Shown here: positions 61,153-64,000 of the stretch, piece after piece
How positions within the stretch are numbered: the stretch's first letter is position 1
Layout: the number at the start of each line of letters is the position of its first letter
Assembly (NCBI RefSeq): GCF_000375365.1
Contig: NZ_AQXB01000007.1
Span: forward strand, 62,001 to 126,000
Source: Corynebacterium mastitidis DSM 44356
GTDB taxonomy: Bacteria > Actinomycetota > Actinomycetes > Mycobacteriales > Mycobacteriaceae
Length of the DNA stretch: 64,000 nucleotides
Direction of reading: 5' to 3'
Translations under genes and position numbers: made by a program
The notes under the pieces: generated by a model
What the model saw: only the letters and a program-made list of their open reading frames with translations
Database searches by the model: none
Told to the model about the DNA's origin: nothing

Positions 61153-63525
61153 ATGTCGCGCTTTCTCTACCGGCTGGGCAGCCTCGCCTACCGGAAAAAA
61201 TGGCCCTTCCTCGCCTTCTGGCTGGTGCTCCTCGTCGCCCTCGGCGGCCTGGCCGGGGCCTTTGCCAAGTCCCCCTCCACCTCCTTTTCCATCCCCGGCC
61301 TGCGCGCCGTGGAGACCCAGGAGCGCATGCAGGAGCTCTTCCCCGACGCCGGGGACTCCCTCAGCGCCGCCAGCGGCACCGTGGTGCTCCACGCCAAGGA
61401 CGGCGCCACCCTCGACGATCCCCGGGTGGCCGCCCAGGTGGACGCCCTGCTGGGCGAGCTGAAGGAGACCGGGGAGCTGACCGAGACGGACGCCCTGGTC
61501 AACCCCGCGCTCGCCGCCGAGGGCATGCGCGCCCAGCTCGCCCCGCAGCTTGAGGCCCAGGGTCTGCCCGCCGAGCAGGTCGCGGAGAACATCGCCGCGC
61601 TCAGCCCGCTGAGCCAGGACCGCAGCACCGGCACCGCCACCCTCACCTTCGACGCCCCCACCGCCCAGGACATCGACGCCGAGGCGCTGGGGCGCGTGAC
61701 CGACATCCTCGACGGCGCCAACAGCGACGCGCTGAGCGTGACCTACAGCGGCAACGCCTTCAACGGCGCCGGGGAGATGGACATGACCTCCGAGCTGATC
61801 GGCCTGGCCGTGGCCGCGGTGGTGCTGCTCGTGACCTTCGGCTCCGTGCTGGCCGCCGGCATGCCCATCCTCTCCGCCATCATCGGGGTGGGCATCGGCA
61901 TCCTCGGGGTGCAGCTTGCCACCCTCATCACCGACGACGTCAACGACATGACCCCCACCCTGGCCTCCATGATCGGCCTGGCGGTGGGCATCGACTACGC
62001 CCTGTTCATCGCCTCGCGCTTCCGCAACGAGATGATCGCGCTCATCAAGGCCAAGGACGGCCGGGGCGAGGACCACGACCCCAAGGACCTCGCCCGGCGC
62101 ATCCGAGACCTCTCCCCCGCCGAGCGCGCGCACGCGATGGGCATGGCCACCGGCACCGCCGGGTCCTCGGTGGTCTTTGCCGGGCTGACCGTGCTCATCG
62201 CCCTGGCGGCGCTGTCCATCATCAACATCCCCTTCCTCACCTGGATGGCCCTCGCCGCCTCGCTCACCGTGGCCATCGCCGTGCTCGTCTCCCTGTCCTT
62301 CCTCCCCGCGCTGCTGAGCCTGCTGGGCACCCGGGTCTTTGCCGGGCGCGTCCCCGGCCCCACCGTGCCGGACCCGGACGGCACCACACCCACCCTCGGG
62401 CGCCGGTGGGCGCGCCGGGTGGGCCGCCACCCCTGGCTCTCCCTGGTCGGCGGCGTGCTCGCGCTGGGCCTGCTGGCGCTGCCCATGCTGAACATGCGCC
62501 TGGCCATGCCCACCGACGGCTCCTCGGCCCCCGGCACCCCGCAGCGCGAGGCCTACGACACGATGGCGGAGTCCTTCGGCCCCGGCCGCAACGCCCCGAT
62601 GATCGCCCTGGTGGAGGCGGGCGACCTCCCCGAGCAGGACCGCCTGCCCGCCTTCGCCCGCGCGGTGGAGGACTTCTCCGCCACCGAGGGCGTGGTCAAC
62701 GCGCAGATCGCGGGCACGAGCCCGGACGGCACCGCCGCGCAGGTGCTCATCACCCCCGAGGGCGGGGCCACCGACGAGTCCACCTCCCGGACGCTGGTGT
62801 CCCTGCGCGAGCACGCCGACGCCTTCCACGAGGAGACCGGGGCGAGCTACGGCATCACCGGCTCCACCCCCATCTTCGACGACATGTCCGACCGCCTCTC
62901 CGAGGTGCTGCTGCCGTACGTCGCCATCGTGCTCGCCCTGGCGTTCCTCGTGCTGATGGTGGTGTTCCGCTCCGTGTGGGTGCCGCTCATCGCGGCCCTG
63001 GGCTTCGGCCTGTCCGTGGCCGCCACCTTCGGCGTGACGGTGGCCCTGTTCCAGGAGGGCTGGCTGGGCCTGGTGGGCGACCCCCAGCCGCTGCTGAGCT
63101 TCCTGCCCATCATGCTCATCGGGCTCGTCTTTGGCCTCGCCATGGACTACCAGGTGTTCCTGGTCACCCGCATGCGCGAGGACTACCACCACGGGCTCGG
63201 CGCCGCGCGGGCCACGGAGAGCGGGTTTGCCCACGGCGCCCGCGTGGTCACCGCCGCCGCCCTCATCATGATGTCCGTGTTTGCGGCGTTCATCCTGCAG
63301 GACGCCCCCTTCATCAAGACGATGGGCTTTGCCCTGGCCACCGCGGTGTTCTTCGACGCCTTCGTGGTGCGCATGATGATCATCCCCGCCACCATGTACC
63401 TGCTGGGCGACCGAGCCTGGGCGATCCCCGGATGGTTGGACCGCATCCTGCCTAATGTGGACGTGGAGGGCACCGCCCTCGCGGAGATGTCCGCCGCCAA
63501 CCACCAGCAGCACCACGACAAGTAG
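61153..63525 (+). CDS. MMPL/RND-family exporter
   Basis: The 790-residue protein has the MMPL layout: one N-terminal helix, a first external domain (about 40-190), helices 2-6, a cytoplasmic loop, helix 7, a second external domain and helices 8-12. The proton-relay GxxxDY motifs are visible in both halves, GLAVGIDYALFIASRFRNEM (about 274) and GLVFGLAMDYQVFLVTRMRE (about 656). In corynebacteria such proteins carry trehalose mycolates or other lipids, and some give drug resistance. The adjacent TetR gene, 11 bp after, points to a regulated lipid or drug exporter and not the essential mycolate flippase. Confidence 0.92.
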   Translation: MSRFLYRLGSLAYRKKWPFLAFWLVLLVALGGLAGAFAKSPSTSFSIPGLRAVETQERMQELFPDAGDSLSAASGTVVLHAKDGATLDDPRVAAQVDALLGELKETGELTETDALVNPALAAEGMRAQLAPQLEAQGLPAEQVAENIAALSPLSQDRSTGTATLTFDAPTAQDIDAEALGRVTDILDGANSDALSVTYSGNAFNGAGEMDMTSELIGLAVAAVVLLVTFGSVLAAGMPILSAIIGVGIGILGVQLATLITDDVNDMTPTLASMIGLAVGIDYALFIASRFRNEMIALIKAKDGRGEDHDPKDLARRIRDLSPAERAHAMGMATGTAGSSVVFAGLTVLIALAALSIINIPFLTWMALAASLTVAIAVLVSLSFLPALLSLLGTRVFAGRVPGPTVPDPDGTTPTLGRRWARRVGRHPWLSLVGGVLALGLLALPMLNMRLAMPTDGSSAPGTPQREAYDTMAESFGPGRNAPMIALVEAGDLPEQDRLPAFARAVEDFSATEGVVNAQIAGTSPDGTAAQVLITPEGGATDESTSRTLVSLREHADAFHEETGASYGITGSTPIFDDMSDRLSEVLLPYVAIVLALAFLVLMVVFRSVWVPLIAALGFGLSVAATFGVTVALFQEGWLGLVGDPQPLLSFLPIMLIGLVFGLAMDYQVFLVTRMREDYHHGLGAARATESGFAHGARVVTAAALIMMSVFAAFILQDAPFIKTMGFALATAVFFDAFVVRMMIIPATMYLLGDRAWAIPGWLDRILPNVDVEGTALAEMSAANHQQHHDK

Positions 63526-63536
63526 AAGGCATCGTC

Positions 63537-64000
63537 ATGACCAACCTGCGGGAAACCAAGAAGGCCGCCACCCGCGCGGCCCTCGCCGAGGCCGCCACCC
63601 ACATCGCCCTGACCCAGGGCGTGGAGGGGCTGACCGTCGCCGCCGTGGCGGAGGCCGCCGGGGTTTCCCCCCGCACCTTCCACAACTACTTCTCCTCCCG
63701 CGAGGAGGCGCTGTTTTACTCCATCACGCGGCGCGTGGAGTCCCTCCTCGAGGAGGTGCACAACGTCCCCGAGGGGCTCTCCCTGCTGAGCACCCTGGAG
63801 GAGGTGGTGGTGCGCGGGCTGCACCGCACCACCTCACACTCCGCCTCGCTGTACGTGCTCACCCGCCTGGGCGAGGTGGCCGAGGCCCTGGGTAAGAAGG
63901 ACATCAAGCAGTCCCTGGACGAGCAGCTCCAGGGGCTCGTGGAGCAGATGCACGCCTGCTACCCGGAGATGAGCGTGTTCGAGGTCAAGATCACCCTGGG
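63537..64000 (+). CDS. TetR-family regulator of the MMPL gene, 3'-truncated by the window edge
   Basis: The frame from ATG 63537 is open to the last base (154 codons). The N-terminal helix-turn-helix is clear: TRAALAEAATHIALTQGVEG, LTVAAVAEAAGVSPRTFHNY then FSSREEALFYSI (about 12-62). It starts 11 bp after the MMPL stop, so they share an operon and it probably represses it. The ligand domain continues outside the window. Confidence 0.88.
   Translation, partial: MTNLRETKKAATRAALAEAATHIALTQGVEGLTVAAVAEAAGVSPRTFHNYFSSREEALFYSITRRVESLLEEVHNVPEGLSLLSTLEEVVVRGLHRTTSHSASLYVLTRLGEVAEALGKKDIKQSLDEQLQGLVEQMHACYPEMSVFEVKITL

Overview
The window is a high-GC actinobacterial chromosome segment, most likely from a Corynebacterium species. 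The neighbourhood lysI-like permease / mazG / lytic transglycosylase / eno, the run glmU-prs-rplY-pth, the paralogous pth pair, the actinobacterial 5-oxoprolinase locus and an MMPL exporter fit that genus; species cannot be told. No rRNA, insertion sequence or CRISPR array is visible. One tRNA-Gln(TTG) lies at 23280-23351.

Layout. 1-1242: 3' part of a secreted lipase. 1273-8537 (minus strand): an accessory locus, partly low in GC, that I read as a polymorphic-toxin locus. It has an MspA-type porin gene, a small membrane protein, a secreted repeat-rich carrier protein ending in a glycine zipper, two free-standing TNT (NAD+ glycohydrolase-like) toxin domains, and three paralogues of a putative immunity protein. 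Four of its genes are broken by single-base frameshifts. 8893-13510: eno, lytic transglycosylase, mazG, an MT0933-type small protein and a lysI-like permease. 13759-15032: low-GC pair of a secreted protein and a lipoprotein. 15016-19107: pyrC, pyrB, pyrR and an ArcB-type ornithine carbamoyltransferase. 19402-26625: mfd, tRNA-Gln, a duplicated pair of small exported proteins, a pyrimidine-dimer glycosylase-like protein, an SDR epimerase and a secreted serine protease.

27131-34313 is the most unusual functional unit: five tightly packed plus-strand genes encoding a PaaK-like adenylate-forming enzyme, an MFS exporter, a double-GNAT protein, a LuxE acyl-protein synthetase and a LuxC acyl-CoA reductase fused to a second PaaK-like domain. 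Luciferase genes are absent, so this looks like a small-molecule pathway using reductive LuxE/LuxC chemistry. It is followed by an ABC exporter pair (34379-37202) and a Tat-lipoprotein multicopper oxidase.

39148-51232 is mostly housekeeping (glmU, prs, rplY with an attenuator-like leader, two pth genes, prfC) with small catabolic and redox genes between. 51370-58018 holds a CAP-domain protein and a 5-oxoprolinase locus: pxpA, a pxpB-pxpC fusion, a biotin carboxylase/BCCP protein, a GntR regulator, and a divergent NRAMP-like transporter lacking the metal-site motifs. Matching palindromes precede pxpA and the transporter, implying one regulon. 58152-64000 holds drug-efflux genes: a frameshifted 14-TM MFS pump with a TetR operator and regulator, a GAP-family membrane protein, an MMPL exporter and a second, truncated TetR gene.

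Six single-base frameshifts occur in accessory genes and none in the housekeeping genes; whether they are decay, phase variation or sequencing error cannot be decided from the sequence alone.
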